From an uncultured Algibacter sp. (GTDB taxonomy: Bacteria; Bacteroidota; Bacteroidia; Flavobacteriales; Flavobacteriaceae), in NCBI RefSeq assembly GCF_947487575.1, contig NZ_CANKXG010000004.1:124001-188000 (forward strand): 64,000 nucleotides of DNA, written 5' to 3'. The notes below the pieces were generated by a model. The model was given only the letters and a program-made list of their open reading frames with translations. It did no database searches and had not been told where the DNA came from. Below are positions 51,181 through 60,511 of this stretch, piece by piece. Each line of letters opens with the position of its first letter. Position 1 is the first letter of the stretch. A program made the position numbers and the translations under genes.

Positions 51181-54100
51181 ATGCAAAAAATATATAAATT
51201 CTTTTCATCATCAAGTTTGGCATTATTGCTCTTATTAGTATTTGCAACAGCCATGGCAACAGCAACGTTTATTGAAAATGATTTTGGTACAGCTACAGCT
51301 TGGGATACTATTTACGATTCTTGGTGGTTTGAAGTTGTGATGTTAGGGTTGACCATTTCTTTTATAGCTAATATTTTTAAGTACAAACTTTTGCGAAAAG
51401 AAAAATGGGCAATTTTATTATTTCATCTATCATTTATTGTTATTGTATTAGGGGCTGCAATTACAAGATATTCATCTTATGGTGGTATTATGAGAATTCG
51501 GGAAGGCGCATCATCTAATATTGTAATCTCAGACACTAATTTTTTAACATTAAGCATTAGTGATGGTACAGATACGAAGACTGTAAAAAAGAAGCTATCC
51601 TTTTCTCCTATAAAGAATAATGATTTTACTTTAAAAACAGATTTTAAAAATCAACCTATAAAGGTATCTTATCATAATTATATAGCTGATGCTATTCCAG
51701 AAGTTATTCATGATGAAGCCTCTGGAGAAGCACTTTTAGAAATGGTAGTCACTGTTGGAAATGGTAGGAACACCGTTTATCTAAAAAAAGGCGAAATCGA
51801 AAAAATAGGTGAACATCAGCACGAAATTGGCTTTAACTCAAACAAGGCTGGTATTATAAACATTGTTGAAAAAGATGGTGCTTTCAGTATTAAAACACCA
51901 CACGATTTAGATTTTTTCATTATGTCCTCGCAACAAGCAGGAAAAATAACAAAAGATAGTTTACAAGCTATAACATTAAGAACTCTTTACAGAGACGGTG
52001 ATATATCTTTCGTACCATTAGTTTACCACGAAAAAGGAAAATTTCAATTAATAAGCGATTCTGAAAAGGTAAAGGATAATGATAATACTAAAGATGATGC
52101 TTTAATTGTTGATTTATCAGTTAATGGCAAAACGGAACCAGTTAATATATTATATCGCCAAGGATTTTTACCAATGCATCATCAAACAGATATTGAAGGT
52201 TTAAAAGTAACATTGTCTTATGGAGCAAAAGCTATAAAGACACCCTTTTCAATTCAATTAGATGATTTTCAACTAGAACGCTATCCTGGATCTTCAAGTC
52301 CTTCGGCTTATGCCAGCGAAGTCACAATTTTAGATGATGATGTAAAAACACCATTTAGAATTTTTATGAATAATGTTTTAGATTACAAAGGTTATCGTTT
52401 TTTTCAAGCCAGTTATGATACAGACGAAAAAGGGACTGTACTTTCAGTAAACCGCGATAAGATAGGCACATTTGTCACCTATTTAGGCTATTTATTAATG
52501 ATGTTAGGCATGTTTTTTACACTCTTTGGAAAAACATCACGTTTTCGATTGATTAATAAAAAGTTAGGGCAACTTAAAAAGAAATCTAAAGTGGCAATAG
52601 TAGCTGTATTGTTGTTAAGTATATCAAATATTTTTGCGCAAACAAAAGCGGATTCTTTAACAGTTGCTGTAGAAAAGTCTATTGAATACCAAGCTGTAGA
52701 CCAATACCATGCAGAGGTTTTTGGACGCTTACTAGTTCAAGATTTAGATGGTCGTATCAAACCCATCAATACATTGGCATCGGAATTTCTTAGAAAAATT
52801 TCCAGAAAATCAAAGTTCAGTTATCCCTTGCCTGATAAAAAAATAACTCTAGATGCAAATCAAACCTTTTTGGCTATGCACATGTCTCCTCAAATTTGGC
52901 AACATGTTCCTATTATAAAAGCAGATTTTGTAAAAACAGGCGATGTATTTGATGGTGTTTCAAAAGGTAAAAATAAGCTGTTAGCATTTTCTAGTTTATT
53001 AGACGAAGCAGGGGAGTATATACTTACTAATCAGGTAGAAGAAGCTAATAAAAAGAAACCATCAGAGCGTGATGAGTTTGATAAAGAAGTTTTAAAAATA
53101 GACGAACGTTTTAACATCCTTTACAATGTATTTTCGGGTAATTATCTAAAGATTTTTCCAAATAAAAACGATAAAAATAATACGTGGTTTAGTTATACAC
53201 ATCATTTTAAAGATTTCCCTGATGAAGATGGTCAATTTGCTAAAACCATACTAGCTAATTATTTTAAAGATGTATCTGCTAAAAATTATACCAATGCTCA
53301 CGATAAACTCATGTACATCAAGAAATATCAAGATGTATTAGGTGCAGAAGTTATTCCTACTCCAGAGCGTATTGAGGCAGAATTGTGGTATAACAAAGCC
53401 AATATTAATTTCTGGCTATTTCAAGTCTTTTTTACACTAGGTTTTGTTTTATTATTGCTCGCTATCGTTAAAATGTTTTCTTATAAAAGATGGATTGAGT
53501 TTATAAATAATACATTCATTATTTTAACTTTAATAGCCTTTTTATGTTTTACAGGTAATATTCTATTACGTTGGTATATTGCACAGCACGCCCCTTGGAG
53601 TAATGGATATGAAATGCTCATTTTTGTAGCCTGGGTTCTTGTTTTGTGTGGTCTAATTACCTTTAGAAAATCAGACTTTTCATTGCCATTAGCCACCTTA
53701 TTTTCAGGCGCGTTATTGTTCGTTAGTTACTTAGATTGGTTAAGTCCAGAAATTACCAACTTGATGCCAGTATTAAAGTCGTATTGGTTAAAAATTCACG
53801 TAGCAACCATCGTAAGTAGCTATGCACCCTTAGCACTATCTTCAATTTTAGGGCTTATGGCTTTGTTATTATTGATTTTTAGAACAAACAAAACTAAAAC
53901 TATAATAGATATAAAAATAAAAGAGCTTAGTTACATCAATGAAATAGCCATGACTATTGGCTTGTTTGTATTAGCAGTAGGTACTTTTTTAGGTGGTGTT
54001 TGGGCTAACGAGTCTTGGGGACGCTATTGGGCTTGGGACCCTAAAGAAACTTGGGCTTTAATAAGTATTATAGTATATGCTATCGTTCTACATTTGCGAT

Positions 54101-54327
54101 TTATACCAAAATTAAATAATGTTTATGTGCTTAATGTGGCTAGTATGTTTGCATTTTGGTCCATTATTATGACGTCTTTTGGTGTTAATTATTACCTCTC
54201 AGGATTACATAGTTATGCAGCAGGAGATCCGTTACCTATACCAACATTTGTTTATGTTTTAGCGATATTTATGATTTTTATTGCAGTGTTTGCAGCTTTA
54301 AAGTATAAAAAACATCAAGTGAGCTAA
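51181..54327 (+). CDS. ccsBA: Fused system II cytochrome c biogenesis protein CcsBA (ResB-ResC)
   Basis: Exports heme and attaches it to apocytochromes, as needed for the 17 heme sites encoded upstream. The N-terminal part is ResB/CcsB: membrane helices around 10-100, a large periplasmic domain, and another helix near 430-450. The C-terminal part is CcsA: multiple helices with the heme-handling Trp-rich segment ESWGRYWAWDPKETWALI. 1048 aa, typical of the Bacteroidetes fusion. Directly follows nrfA. Confidence 0.95.
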   Translation: MQKIYKFFSSSSLALLLLLVFATAMATATFIENDFGTATAWDTIYDSWWFEVVMLGLTISFIANIFKYKLLRKEKWAILLFHLSFIVIVLGAAITRYSSYGGIMRIREGASSNIVISDTNFLTLSISDGTDTKTVKKKLSFSPIKNNDFTLKTDFKNQPIKVSYHNYIADAIPEVIHDEASGEALLEMVVTVGNGRNTVYLKKGEIEKIGEHQHEIGFNSNKAGIINIVEKDGAFSIKTPHDLDFFIMSSQQAGKITKDSLQAITLRTLYRDGDISFVPLVYHEKGKFQLISDSEKVKDNDNTKDDALIVDLSVNGKTEPVNILYRQGFLPMHHQTDIEGLKVTLSYGAKAIKTPFSIQLDDFQLERYPGSSSPSAYASEVTILDDDVKTPFRIFMNNVLDYKGYRFFQASYDTDEKGTVLSVNRDKIGTFVTYLGYLLMMLGMFFTLFGKTSRFRLINKKLGQLKKKSKVAIVAVLLLSISNIFAQTKADSLTVAVEKSIEYQAVDQYHAEVFGRLLVQDLDGRIKPINTLASEFLRKISRKSKFSYPLPDKKITLDANQTFLAMHMSPQIWQHVPIIKADFVKTGDVFDGVSKGKNKLLAFSSLLDEAGEYILTNQVEEANKKKPSERDEFDKEVLKIDERFNILYNVFSGNYLKIFPNKNDKNNTWFSYTHHFKDFPDEDGQFAKTILANYFKDVSAKNYTNAHDKLMYIKKYQDVLGAEVIPTPERIEAELWYNKANINFWLFQVFFTLGFVLLLLAIVKMFSYKRWIEFINNTFIILTLIAFLCFTGNILLRWYIAQHAPWSNGYEMLIFVAWVLVLCGLITFRKSDFSLPLATLFSGALLFVSYLDWLSPEITNLMPVLKSYWLKIHVATIVSSYAPLALSSILGLMALLLLIFRTNKTKTIIDIKIKELSYINEIAMTIGLFVLAVGTFLGGVWANESWGRYWAWDPKETWALISIIVYAIVLHLRFIPKLNNVYVLNVASMFAFWSIIMTSFGVNYYLSGLHSYAAGDPLPIPTFVYVLAIFMIFIAVFAALKYKKHQVS

Positions 54328-54486
54328 TAGAATGATTTAGATAGTATTTTGAAAACTCCATTACTTAATGCATTTGCTTTTTCACAATTTCGTATGCTTA
54401 ATTTATAAGATGAACAAAAAAGGCCTCTATTTTTTATTAAGGTCGTAAAAGTTGTTTCTAGTGTTTTAAAACTAAGTATTATTACT

Positions 54487-54494
54487 TAATTTTG
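54487..54494 (+). promoter_or_regulatory. -7 element before the Fnr-like gene
   Basis: TAATTTTG, a perfect TAnnTTTG, ends 26 bp upstream of the proposed TTG start. No TTG is found at the proper -33 spacing, and no clear Crp/Fnr palindrome is seen here. Confidence 0.55.
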
Positions 54495-54519
54495 AATACA
54501 TCAGAATACGTTTTACTTT

Positions 54520-55251
54520 TTGAACAGCAACAAAACAATATTAAATTTAGAAGGCTTATGCAATGTATGCAACAGTCCAGGGTGTCTTGTGAACAAACAT
54601 AGTAACCTGTTGTTTGATAATAGATTATCACAAAGCAATACTGTGTTAAAATGCAAAAAAGGACAGCAATTTATTATAGAAGGAGCACCTGTAAACGGGC
54701 TTTTTTTTATAAAATCAGGTACTGTAAAAGTATTTAGGACAGGTATAAACGGGCGCGAGCAAATCGTACGGTTTGCAAAACCTTGCGAAATTATTGGACA
54801 TCGAGGTTTTGGCACACAAGAATACTATTCTATTGGAGCCATAGCGTTACAAGACTCCGAATTGCATTATTTTTCAAAAGAACATTTACAAGAAGCTCTA
54901 TTAGAAAACCCTAAGTTTACTTATGATATGATGCTGTTTTACGCCAACGAGCTAAACCGAAGCGAAAACAAAGTCAAGTCCATTTCACAAATGACGGTAC
55001 GCGAGCGAGTCATTGACACCCTATTATACATCCACCGAAAATTTGGTGACTTACTCGGGTATATTAATTTACCACTTAGCAGAAAGGAATACGCAGACTA
55101 CGCTGGTACAACCGAAGAGCAAGTTATCCGCATATTCTCAGCACTAAAAAAAGAAGGACTCATTACCACAAGAGGCAAAAAAATAAGTATCGTAAATGTC
55201 TCAAAACTCAAAACCGAAATTAGCGAACACAACTATTTTCTAGATACTTAA
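54520..55251 (+). CDS. Crp/Fnr-family regulator with N-terminal cysteine cluster
   Basis: 243 aa: an N-terminal cyclic-nucleotide-type sensor domain (EGAPVNGLFFIKSGTVKVF) and a C-terminal winged HTH (LSRKEYADYAGTTEEQVIRIFSALKKEGLI). Cysteines C14, C17, C22 (CNVCNSPGC) and C45 resemble an Fnr-like [4Fe-4S] set, though spacing differs from E. coli Fnr. The start is probably TTG at 54520: an in-frame TGA lies at 54493 and no ATG is available before the domain. It is downstream of nap-nrf and is the likely binder of the ATGACA-type sites. Confidence 0.87.
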   Translation: MNSNKTILNLEGLCNVCNSPGCLVNKHSNLLFDNRLSQSNTVLKCKKGQQFIIEGAPVNGLFFIKSGTVKVFRTGINGREQIVRFAKPCEIIGHRGFGTQEYYSIGAIALQDSELHYFSKEHLQEALLENPKFTYDMMLFYANELNRSENKVKSISQMTVRERVIDTLLYIHRKFGDLLGYINLPLSRKEYADYAGTTEEQVIRIFSALKKEGLITTRGKKISIVNVSKLKTEISEHNYFLDT

Positions 55252-55275
55252 TTTAAAAAAATTAATGTTTATTTG

Positions 55276-55428
55276 AGCGCTACCAAAAGGGGGCGGGCTT
55301 TACGCTATATCTTTTGTTTTTTGTCATTCTTCCGCCGGCAGGAATTCATAACACATATATTCGTTGCATTCTTCTGTTTTTTTTAATAAGACAAACAAAG
55401 GATGACGCTGCAATCCCTAGCGCGGGTT
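55276..55428 (-). repeat. GCGTTAGGG repeat (copy C) with nested insertion
   Basis: In reverse, it reads from the CGCGCTAGGGATTGCAGC end to the GCCCGCCCCCTT / GGTAGCGCTC end. A GTCATTCTTCCGCCGGCAGG palindrome (55323-55342) is nested inside at the same position as the insertion in copy A. Confidence 0.75.
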
Positions 55429-55662
55429 AATCCGCTAAAGTAGGTTCTGTAGTTATATATATAAGGTCAATATATAAATTACATAGATTTTAACTACGTA
55501 GTAAAAAGTCCAAAATTCAATCTATTTTCGTTTTTTTTATTAAAAGTAGGATTAAACAAACCAAAAAATATTAAAAGAATACCTGTTTTACGCATACTAT
55601 TACGTAGCCTCATGGTTTACTTAGTTTAATTTAAGTGTTTATTAATGAGTTGCTTATGATGC

Positions 55663-55688
55663 AAACCTGTTTTATAACAGGTTTTTTT
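55663..55688 (+). terminator. Terminator-like hairpin upstream of nrtA
   Basis: AAACCTGT and ACAGGTTT pair across a short TTTATA loop, followed by a T-run. Confidence 0.75.
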
Positions 55689-55801
55689 ATGGAACAAAAA
55701 GAGGTTTTTATATGGGTAACAACATGAGTTAAAACTAAGACTACTTATATATTTGTCAAAAAAATAAGTATATATACTTAGTAATTCTAAAAACAATTAA
55801 A

Positions 55802-57193
55802 ATGAAGTCTCTACTAAAAAAATCAACTTGGATGTTACCCTTAGCAGTATTGCTATTTGCTTGCGGTGGCGAAAAAAAGAAAGATGTAGCCGAAGTTGCG
55901 GTTGCAGAAACATCTAAAACAAAAACATTAGATATTGAGAAACCACAATTAACATTTGGTTTTATCAAATTAACAGATATGGCGCCTTTAGCCATTGCAA
56001 AAGAAAAAGGATTTTTTGAAGATGAAGGGTTGTTTGTTTCTGTGGAAGCACAATCAAACTGGAAAAACGTTTTAGACCGTGTTATTGATGGTCAGTTAGA
56101 TGGTTCACATATGTTAGCGGGTCAGCCCATTGCTGCAGGAGCAGGGTTTGGTCGTCAAGCAGATTTGGTAACACCATTTTCAATGGATTTAAATGGTAAT
56201 GGTATTACGGTTTCAAACGATGTTTGGAGTAAAATGAAACCAAACGTACCAAAAGGAGCAGACGGAAAGCCTATTCATCCTATAAAAGCTGAGGTATTAA
56301 AACCTGTTATTGCAGAATATAAAAACTCTGGTAAAGCTTTTAAAATGGGTATGGTATTCCCTGTATCTACCCATAACTACGAAATACGCTATTGGTTAGC
56401 AGCAGCAGGCATACACCCAGGAATGTACACAGCGGATAATGTACAAGGACAAATTGATGCTGAAGTTTTACTTTCTGTAACACCTCCACCACAAATGCCA
56501 GCTACTCTTGAGGCGGGAACTATTTATGGATATTGTGTAGGTGAACCATGGAACCAACAAGCGGTTTTTAAAGGTATTGGTGTCCCAGTAACTACCAACT
56601 ATGATATCTGGAAAAACAACCCAGAAAAAGTTTTTGTAATGACAAAGAAATTTGTTGATGATTACCCAAATACTGCCATTGCTGTAACTAAAGCATTAAT
56701 TAGAGCTGGAAAATGGCTAGACGAACCAAGTAACAGAGCAGAAGCTGTAAAAATATTAGCGATGTCTCAGTATGTTGGTGCGCCAGAAGAAGTATTAGCA
56801 AATTCTATGACAGGTACATTTGAATTTGAAAAAGGCGATAAACGTGAGATGCCAGATTTCAACGTATTCTACAAATACAATGCAACTTATCCGTTTTACT
56901 CTGATGGTATTTGGTTTTTAACTCAAATGCGTAGATGGGGACAAATTCCTGAGGCTAAAGCAGCAGATTGGTATGCAAGCACTATTAAAGATATATACAG
57001 ACCAGATATCTGGACAAAAGCAGCAAAATTATTAGTTGAAGAAGGAAATATTCCTGCTGGAGATATTCCAACAACAGATGGTTATAAACCTGCAACTGCT
57101 GATTTTATTGACGGAACATCTTATGATGCTAAAGACCCAATTGCTTATATCAACAGTTTCAAAATTGGAAACAAAGATAAAGCTGTACAATAA
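55802..57193 (+). CDS. nrtA: NrtA-type nitrate ABC transporter substrate-binding lipoprotein
   Basis: 463 aa lipoprotein (lipobox LLFACGG) of the NrtA/CmpA/SsuA-like family. N-terminal segment [19 protein letters not shown], typical of the family. It binds nitrate or nitrite in the periplasm for the permease and ATPases downstream. A hairpin at 57211-57242 separates it from the permease gene. The nitrate specificity is inferred from neighbours and similarity. Confidence 0.92.
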   Translation: MKSLLKKSTWMLPLAVLLFACGGEKKKDVAEVAVAETSKTKTLDIEKPQLTFGFIKLTDMAPLAIAKEKGFFEDEGLFVSVEAQSNWKNVLDRVIDGQLDGSHMLAGQPIAAGAGFGRQADLVTPFSMDLNGNGITVSNDVWSKMKPNVPKGADGKPIHPIKAEVLKPVIAEYKNSGKAFKMGMVFPVSTHNYEIRYWLAAAGIHPGMYTADNVQGQIDAEVLLSVTPPPQMPATLEAGTIYGYCVGEPWNQQAVFKGIGVPVTTNYDIWKNNPEKVFVMTKKFVDDYPNTAIAVTKALIRAGKWLDEPSNRAEAVKILAMSQYVGAPEEVLANSMTGTFEFEKGDKREMPDFNVFYKYNATYPFYSDGIWFLTQMRRWGQIPEAKAADWYASTIKDIYRPDIWTKAAKLLVEEGNIPAGDIPTTDGYKPATADFIDGTSYDAKDPIAYINSFKIGNKDKAVQ

Positions 57194-57210
57194 TATATAA
57201 TTGATATCAA

Positions 57211-57242
57211 TCAACCTGTCTCGAAAACTCAGGACAGGTTGA
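57211..57242 (+). promoter_or_regulatory. Intercistronic hairpin nrtA-nrtB
   Basis: TCAACCTGTC and GACAGGTTGA form a 10-bp stem with a 12-base loop 18 bp after the nrtA stop. It is followed by a short A-run rather than T, so it may stabilise the upstream mRNA or reduce downstream expression rather than terminate it. Confidence 0.7.
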
Positions 57243-57274
57243 TAAAAAACGAGTAACACTAAAACAAAGCACTG

Positions 57275-58381
57275 ATGAAGCAAAGTTTAACATTAGGAAA
57301 AGTAACCAAATTTATGGGTTTAGGTTTTCTAACCACAATAAAAGACCTGTTTACTGGGAAGCTAGAAAAGGAAGATTTTAAAAACTTTCTACGTAAAGTA
57401 GTCGTACCAATTGCTTCCATTTTATTATTTATTGGTTTGTGGCACATGGGCTCTAAGAGTTTGTATAACATTGAAGCCGAATTTAAAATTGAAAAAGCGC
57501 TAAACGATCAAGGTCCTGCAGCTGCAGAAGCTTTAAGAACATGTATAGCATCTGGAGATTCTAGTTGCCAACCTAATACGTTGCCATCTCCTAGTCAAGT
57601 ATGGAGTTCCTACCAATCGTTATTAAGAGACCATAATATTATTAGTGCAGATAAAGCGGCTTTTATTGAAAAGACTGCGGCTTTAAATGAAAAGCGTTTA
57701 GCAGAGGGAAAAGATGCAATTGTATACACAGGAAGACCATCTTTTGTCGACCAAATTTTTAGAAGTTTGCAAACGGTTTTTGCAGGATTTTTATTAGCCT
57801 TATTAATTGCGGTGCCTTTAGGAATTTTTATAGGATTGAGCCCGACGTTGAAGAGTTCGTTCAATTGGTTTATTCAGATTTTCAAACCAGTTTCACCTGT
57901 TGTTTGGTACTTATTAGTATTCATGATTGTGAAAACATTATTGATTGGTTCTAGTGAGGATAGCTCGTTTACCATTTCGTTTATAAGTGTTGGTTTATGC
58001 TCGATGTGGGCAACTTTAGTGAATACAGCTATGGGCGTTTCATCGGTAGATAAAGATTACATTAATGTTGCTAAAGTTTTAAAATTAGGACCTTTTCAGA
58101 AGATATTTAAAGTAGTATTACCATCGTCTTTACCATTAATTTTTACAGGGTTGAAAATTACCTTATCGGTAGCGTGGATGGTTTTAATTGCTATTGAATT
58201 ATTGGCACAAAGTCCGGGATTAGGATTGTTTGTTTGGGAAGAATTCCAGAATGGTGCGAACGACTCTAATGCTAAAATAATTGTTGCCATGTTTGTGATT
58301 GGTATTATTGGTTTCTTGTTAGATAGGTTGATGTTGACGATTCAGAACTGGGTTAGTTTTGATAAGACGGATGCGATTTAG
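57275..58381 (+). CDS. nrtB: NrtB-type ABC transporter permease
   Basis: 368 aa. One N-terminal helix, then a hydrophilic insert of about 90 residues, then five helices of the BPD permease domain with the EAA-type loop (VAKVLKLGPFQKIFKVVLPSSLPLIFTG, read as segments VAKVLKLG and VVLPSSLPLI). It forms the membrane channel for nitrate with the two ATPases. The large insert between helix 1 and 2 is long for the family. Confidence 0.92.
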   Translation: MKQSLTLGKVTKFMGLGFLTTIKDLFTGKLEKEDFKNFLRKVVVPIASILLFIGLWHMGSKSLYNIEAEFKIEKALNDQGPAAAEALRTCIASGDSSCQPNTLPSPSQVWSSYQSLLRDHNIISADKAAFIEKTAALNEKRLAEGKDAIVYTGRPSFVDQIFRSLQTVFAGFLLALLIAVPLGIFIGLSPTLKSSFNWFIQIFKPVSPVVWYLLVFMIVKTLLIGSSEDSSFTISFISVGLCSMWATLVNTAMGVSSVDKDYINVAKVLKLGPFQKIFKVVLPSSLPLIFTGLKITLSVAWMVLIAIELLAQSPGLGLFVWEEFQNGANDSNAKIIVAMFVIGIIGFLLDRLMLTIQNWVSFDKTDAI

Positions 58382-58683
58382 ATGAGTTGGAATTTGGAAG
58401 CACGAAGACCGAAGACAGAAGACAGAAGTTAGCTTGTTTGCGAAAAAAAGCAAATAATAAATAAAGCAAATGAGTAAGAGTTCCCCTCCTTTGGAGAGGT
58501 TAGGGGAGGCTTCCGCGTTAGGGATTGAAGTGGATAGCCCACAACCCGACGTAGGAGGTGCGAGGACTTGTAACGGAAAGCCTGACCCCTTTTCGGGGTA
58601 ACGCCCAAAAATATAAAGTTTAATTATGTAACCGTAATAATTGACTAAACAACTAAACGAATTAACGAATAAACAGCAGTAAA
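58382..58683. other. nrtB-nrtC gap with repeats
   Basis: This gap interrupts the transporter operon. It holds a GAAGACAGAAGACAGAAGT tandem stretch, a palindrome TTCCCCTCCTTTGGAGAGGT (58481-58500), the GCGTTAGGG repeat copy D (58513-58607) and a TTAAC/AAAC-type repeat (58637-58680). No promoter or terminator was convincing. Confidence 0.75.
58513..58607 (+). repeat. GCGTTAGGG repeat (copy D)
   Basis: Starts CCGCGTTAGGGATTGAAG and ends GGGGTAACGCCC. The interior GGTGCGAGGACTTGTAACGG is shared with copy B. Like B it lies between two genes of one operon. Confidence 0.8.
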
Positions 58684-59532
58684 ATGGCCTATTTAGAATT
58701 AAATAATATATATAAAACGTACGAACAAGGCGGGAGCGAAACCGAGGTGCTTTCTAACATTAATTTGACGATAGAAGAGGGTGAGTTTGTAGCGATTGTT
58801 GGGTTTACGGGGAGTGGGAAAACGACGCTGGTAAACTTGATTAATGGCTTGCTTGAACCGACTAAAGGCGAAGTTTTGTTTAAAGGGAAACCTGTGCAGG
58901 GGACCAGCCATGAGCGTGGTGTAATTTTTCAGAATTACTCCTTGTTGCCTTGGTTAACCGTTGGACAGAATGTGTATATGGCTGTGAAGGAGGCATTCCC
59001 TAAGAAGTCTAAAAGCGAGTTGAACGCTATTGTTGCGGATTACGTGGAGATGGTTAGTTTGACGCCTGCAATTAATAAACGTCCGAAAGAATTATCGGGT
59101 GGGATGCGTCAACGTGTGGCGGTTGCACGTGCTTTGGCCATGAAACCTGAGATGATTATTATGGACGAACCGCTTGGGGCTTTAGATGCTTTAACGCGTG
59201 GAAATTTACAGGACGAAATTCTTAATATTTGGGGGAAAGAGAAACGTACAGCGTTACTCATTACCAATGATGTGGATGAGGGGATTTATATGGCAGACCG
59301 TATTATTCCGTTGCGTCCAGGGCCAAATGCAACGTTGGGGCCTGAGTTTAAAATAGATTTAGATAGACCTCGCGATAAAACCGAAATGAACGATAACCCG
59401 AATTTTAAGAACACACGAAATGCGATTATTGAGTATTTGATGGATATAGGCGCAGAGCGAAAAGTTGAGGCTAGTGAAGGATTTGTGCTTCCAGAATTAA
59501 CTCCGAAAGATTTTGTTAACCGATTTAAATAA
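58684..59532 (+). CDS. nrtC: NrtC/D-type nitrate ABC transporter ATPase 1
   Basis: 282 aa ATPase with Walker [10 protein letters not shown], signature LSGGMRQRV and Walker [13 protein letters not shown]. The switch segment reads [10 protein letters not shown], with Asn where most ABC ATPases have His, as in some NrtC-type subunits. No C-terminal solute-binding domain. Pairs with the next ATPase (8-bp spacing), giving one normal and one modified site. Confidence 0.92.
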   Translation: MAYLELNNIYKTYEQGGSETEVLSNINLTIEEGEFVAIVGFTGSGKTTLVNLINGLLEPTKGEVLFKGKPVQGTSHERGVIFQNYSLLPWLTVGQNVYMAVKEAFPKKSKSELNAIVADYVEMVSLTPAINKRPKELSGGMRQRVAVARALAMKPEMIIMDEPLGALDALTRGNLQDEILNIWGKEKRTALLITNDVDEGIYMADRIIPLRPGPNATLGPEFKIDLDRPRDKTEMNDNPNFKNTRNAIIEYLMDIGAERKVEASEGFVLPELTPKDFVNRFK

Positions 59533-59540
59533 GCATCAAG

Positions 59541-60368
59541 ATGAGTACTATAATTAAAAATAAAACAAAAATTATTACGGAGACATCTGGATTTCCTTCT
59601 AAGGATGTGATGCTAGATTTAAAGGATTTAAAGAAAATATACCCAACGCCAAAGGGCGATTATGTGGTGCTTGAAGATTTAAATCTTCAAATTCGTAAAG
59701 AGGAGTTTGTGACGATTATTGGGCATTCGGGTTGTGGTAAAACAACAATGCTCTCTATGATTGCGGGATTGAACCCTATTTCTGGCGGTAATATTTCGGT
59801 GCTTGGAAAACATATTAAAGGCCCAGGACCAGATAGAGGCGTTATATTTCAAGCGCCTAGTTTAATGCCTTGGATGACGGCGTTACAGAATGTGCTTTTG
59901 GGTGTAAATCAGGTGTTTCCTGATGCTACAAAAAGTCAACGTAATGATGTTGCAAAGTACTATTTGCAAAAGGTTGGTTTGGAAGATGCTTTTAATAAGC
60001 GTGCTTCGGAATTATCACAAGGAATGCAACAGCGTGTTGGGATTGCTAGAGCATTCGCCATAAAACCTAAAGTGTTGTTATTAGATGAGCCTTTTGGAAT
60101 GTTAGATTCTTTAACACGTGGTGAACTTCAAGATATCCTAATTGAAATTTGGAATAAAGAAAAAATTACCGCAGTTATGATTACGCACGATGTGGATGAG
60201 GCTATATTTTTAGCAGACCGTGTTGTGATGATGACTAGCGGACCTAAAGCGAAAATTGGAGATGTTTTAGATATCGATTTTGAAAGACCTAGAACTCGAA
60301 AATCTGTATTAGAACACAATGATTACTACAAATATAGAAAACATTTAATTGACTTTTTAGAGCATTAA
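59541..60368 (+). CDS. nrtD: NrtC/D-type nitrate ABC transporter ATPase 2
   Basis: 275 aa ATPase. Walker A GHSGCGKTT, signature LSQGMQQRV (Gln in place of the usual second Gly), Walker B VLLLDEPFGMLD and a normal switch His in MITHDVDEA. It complements the His-less first ATPase. Both are needed for a heterodimeric motor driving nitrate uptake. Confidence 0.92.
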   Translation: MSTIIKNKTKIITETSGFPSKDVMLDLKDLKKIYPTPKGDYVVLEDLNLQIRKEEFVTIIGHSGCGKTTMLSMIAGLNPISGGNISVLGKHIKGPGPDRGVIFQAPSLMPWMTALQNVLLGVNQVFPDATKSQRNDVAKYYLQKVGLEDAFNKRASELSQGMQQRVGIARAFAIKPKVLLLDEPFGMLDSLTRGELQDILIEIWNKEKITAVMITHDVDEAIFLADRVVMMTSGPKAKIGDVLDIDFERPRTRKSVLEHNDYYKYRKHLIDFLEH

Positions 60369-60408
60369 ATAATAAACAAGATAAAAATATCTTTTTAGAT
60401 TATGAAAC

Positions 60409-60452
60409 ATGAGAAATGTCATAATCTTAGGATAAGTACAACCATATATTTG
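60409..60452 (+). promoter_or_regulatory. Crp/Fnr-type site and promoter of the porin gene
   Basis: ATGAGAAATGTCAT (60409-60422) has its centre 29.5 bp before TATATTTG (60445-60452), a perfect TAnnTTTG. This places the site near -41 of the expected start, the class II activator position. Confidence 0.75.
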
Positions 60453-60511
60453 CATTACAAATTAGATATAATAAAATAATTAACAGAAAATCAATATTAA
60501 AAACAAGTAAA

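Larger units (their letters stand above)
55252..55801. other. Gap between Fnr-like gene and nrtA: repeat, terminator-like hairpin, promoter
   Basis: No gene. It holds the GCGTTAGGG repeat copy C in reverse orientation (55276-55428), a hairpin at 55663-55688 and a -7 element TATATTTG at 55748-55755. At 55712-55725 a weak palindrome (ATG...CAT) occupies the position of the Crp/Fnr sites found elsewhere. Confidence 0.7.

Noticed and set aside
55712-55725. Crp/Fnr site before nrtA
   Set aside because: Position is right but only the outer ATG/CAT bases are kept, so it was not called as a site.
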